Shown here one piece after another: positions 4,603 through 5,191 of a stretch of 5,191 nucleotides of DNA. Numbering within the stretch: the stretch's first letter is position 1; each line of letters starts with the position of its first letter. A model generated the notes under the pieces. That model did no database searches, was not told the origin of the DNA, and saw nothing but the letters and a program-made list of their open reading frames with translations. The position numbers and the translations under genes are program-made. This stretch comes from Syntrophaceae bacterium UBA2192 (GTDB lineage: Bacteria; Desulfobacterota; Syntrophia; Syntrophales; UBA2192), in NCBI GenBank assembly GCA_002327315.1, contig DCVI01000178.1, forward strand, positions 1 to 5,191. Reading direction: 5' to 3'.

Positions 4603-5186
4603 CGCACCAGGAATTCATGGACAGGAATCGATTCGACCTGAAGGAGATCCTTGCCGTCGTTTACGGGAACCTCGTCGAGGATGCGCCGAAGGGCATGGAC
4701 GCAAAGCTGCCCGCGCCGCCGCTGCTCATGGTCGACCGGATCCTCTCCATCACGAAGAACAACCGCCAGGGATCGATCGTGGCCGAGCAGGACATCCGCC
4801 TCGATGCCTGGTACTTCCAGTGCCACCTGCCCGGCGACCCGGTCCAGCCGGGCTGCCTCTGTGTGGACGCCGTCTGGCAGCTCCTCGGTTTCTACTGTCT
4901 CTGGCGCGGGGCGCTGGGGACGGGAAGGGCGCTGGGCTGCGGCGAGGTCTTCTTCAGCGGCCAGATCCGCCCCTACAACAAGGTGGTGCGCTATGAGGTC
5001 AACGTGAAGCGCTTCCAGCACCTGAAAGACTCCGGGGCCAGTATCGTCATCGCCGATGCGAATATCTTCGTCGACAACGAGCTGATCATGACATTGCAAG
5101 ATGCAAGAACGGGGGTCTTCCACGGGATCGCCTATCCGGATTACCCGCACCCGTCGCCGAATTCGGTCGGCGGCATCATGAAATAA
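4599..5186 (+). CDS. fabA: FabA-type 3-hydroxyacyl-ACP dehydratase (possible isomerase)
   Basis: Hot-dog-fold enzyme that dehydrates 3-hydroxyacyl-ACP; true FabA also isomerises trans-2- to cis-3-decenoyl-ACP, starting unsaturated fatty acid synthesis. Seen: LPAPPLLMVDRI (37-48, cf. LPAPNMLMMDRV in E. coli), catalytic His76 in CHLPGDPVQPGC, and Asp90 in VDAVWQLLGFY. The 14-residue His-Asp spacing equals E. coli FabA, and Asp (not Glu as in FabZ) marks the FabA class. GRALGCGEVFFSGQIRP (109-125) is also FabA-like. The 195 residues exceed E. coli FabA (172) through a longer N-terminus and a Pro-rich C-terminal tail of about 20 residues (YPDYPHPSPNSVGG). The start is set by AAAGGAG 5 nt upstream and the ATGA overlap with the ketosynthase. 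Isomerase activity cannot be inferred from sequence alone. AGGA directly after the stop suggests another gene follows, plausibly an elongating ketosynthase. Confidence 0.92.
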   Translation: MTHQEFMDRNRFDLKEILAVVYGNLVEDAPKGMDAKLPAPPLLMVDRILSITKNNRQGSIVAEQDIRLDAWYFQCHLPGDPVQPGCLCVDAVWQLLGFYCLWRGALGTGRALGCGEVFFSGQIRPYNKVVRYEVNVKRFQHLKDSGASIVIADANIFVDNELIMTLQDARTGVFHGIAYPDYPHPSPNSVGGIMK

Positions 5187-5191
5187 GGAAT

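Overview
The window reads as a piece of a moderately high-GC Gram-negative chromosome. A periplasmic lipoprotein-type efflux adaptor requires an outer membrane, and FabA-type dehydratases are largely proteobacterial. The mix of acyl-CoA and fatty-acyl enzymes with a likely sigma-54 promoter would suit an anaerobic Desulfobacterota (former Deltaproteobacteria) such as a Syntrophales-like organism, but that placement is inference and no rRNA or marker gene is present to prove it.

Left arm (about 1-977, minus strand): a divergently transcribed efflux module. A TetR/AcrR-family repressor (316-894) is followed by the first 80 codons of an AcrA/MexA-type RND membrane-fusion lipoprotein (1-241, running off the left edge). 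A good sigma-70-type promoter (-35 TTTACA, 17-nt spacer, -10 TATACG) drives the repressor, and an 18-bp near-perfect palindrome abuts its -10 box. This is the usual arrangement for an autorepressed tetR-RND operon.

Divergent intergenic region (895-1223, about 330 bp): unusually rich in structure. From left to right it holds the TetR operator and promoter, a 37-bp near-perfect palindrome (999-1035), four perfect copies of the heptamer CCCCACA (1052-1079) whose minus strand is a textbook G-quadruplex motif, a strong match to the -24/-12 sigma-54 promoter consensus (1136-1151, plus strand), and a GC-rich hairpin followed by ATTTT in the predicted 5' leader (1162-1187).

Right arm (1224-5186, plus strand): four genes for fatty-acyl or polyketide-like chain building. 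They encode a malonyl-CoA:ACP transacylase (FabD family), an MCAD-like acyl-CoA dehydrogenase, a ketoacyl-ACP synthase III (Cys130-His255-Asn285) and a FabA-type 3-hydroxyacyl-ACP dehydratase (His76/Asp90). The last two overlap by 4 nt (ATGA). A 177-nt gap carrying an octamer tandem repeat separates the dehydrogenase from the synthase. Together they could load malonyl groups onto ACP, prime a chain from an acyl-CoA, dehydrate and possibly isomerise the 3-hydroxyacyl intermediate, and add or remove an alpha-beta double bond. No ketoreductase, enoyl reductase, elongating ketosynthase or ACP is visible, so the set is incomplete here or relies on housekeeping enzymes. An AGGA ribosome-binding-like sequence right after the last stop hints that the operon continues past the right edge. 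The product is unknown. A dedicated lipid pathway, or a shunt from beta-oxidation intermediates into fatty acid synthesis, is the main hypothesis.
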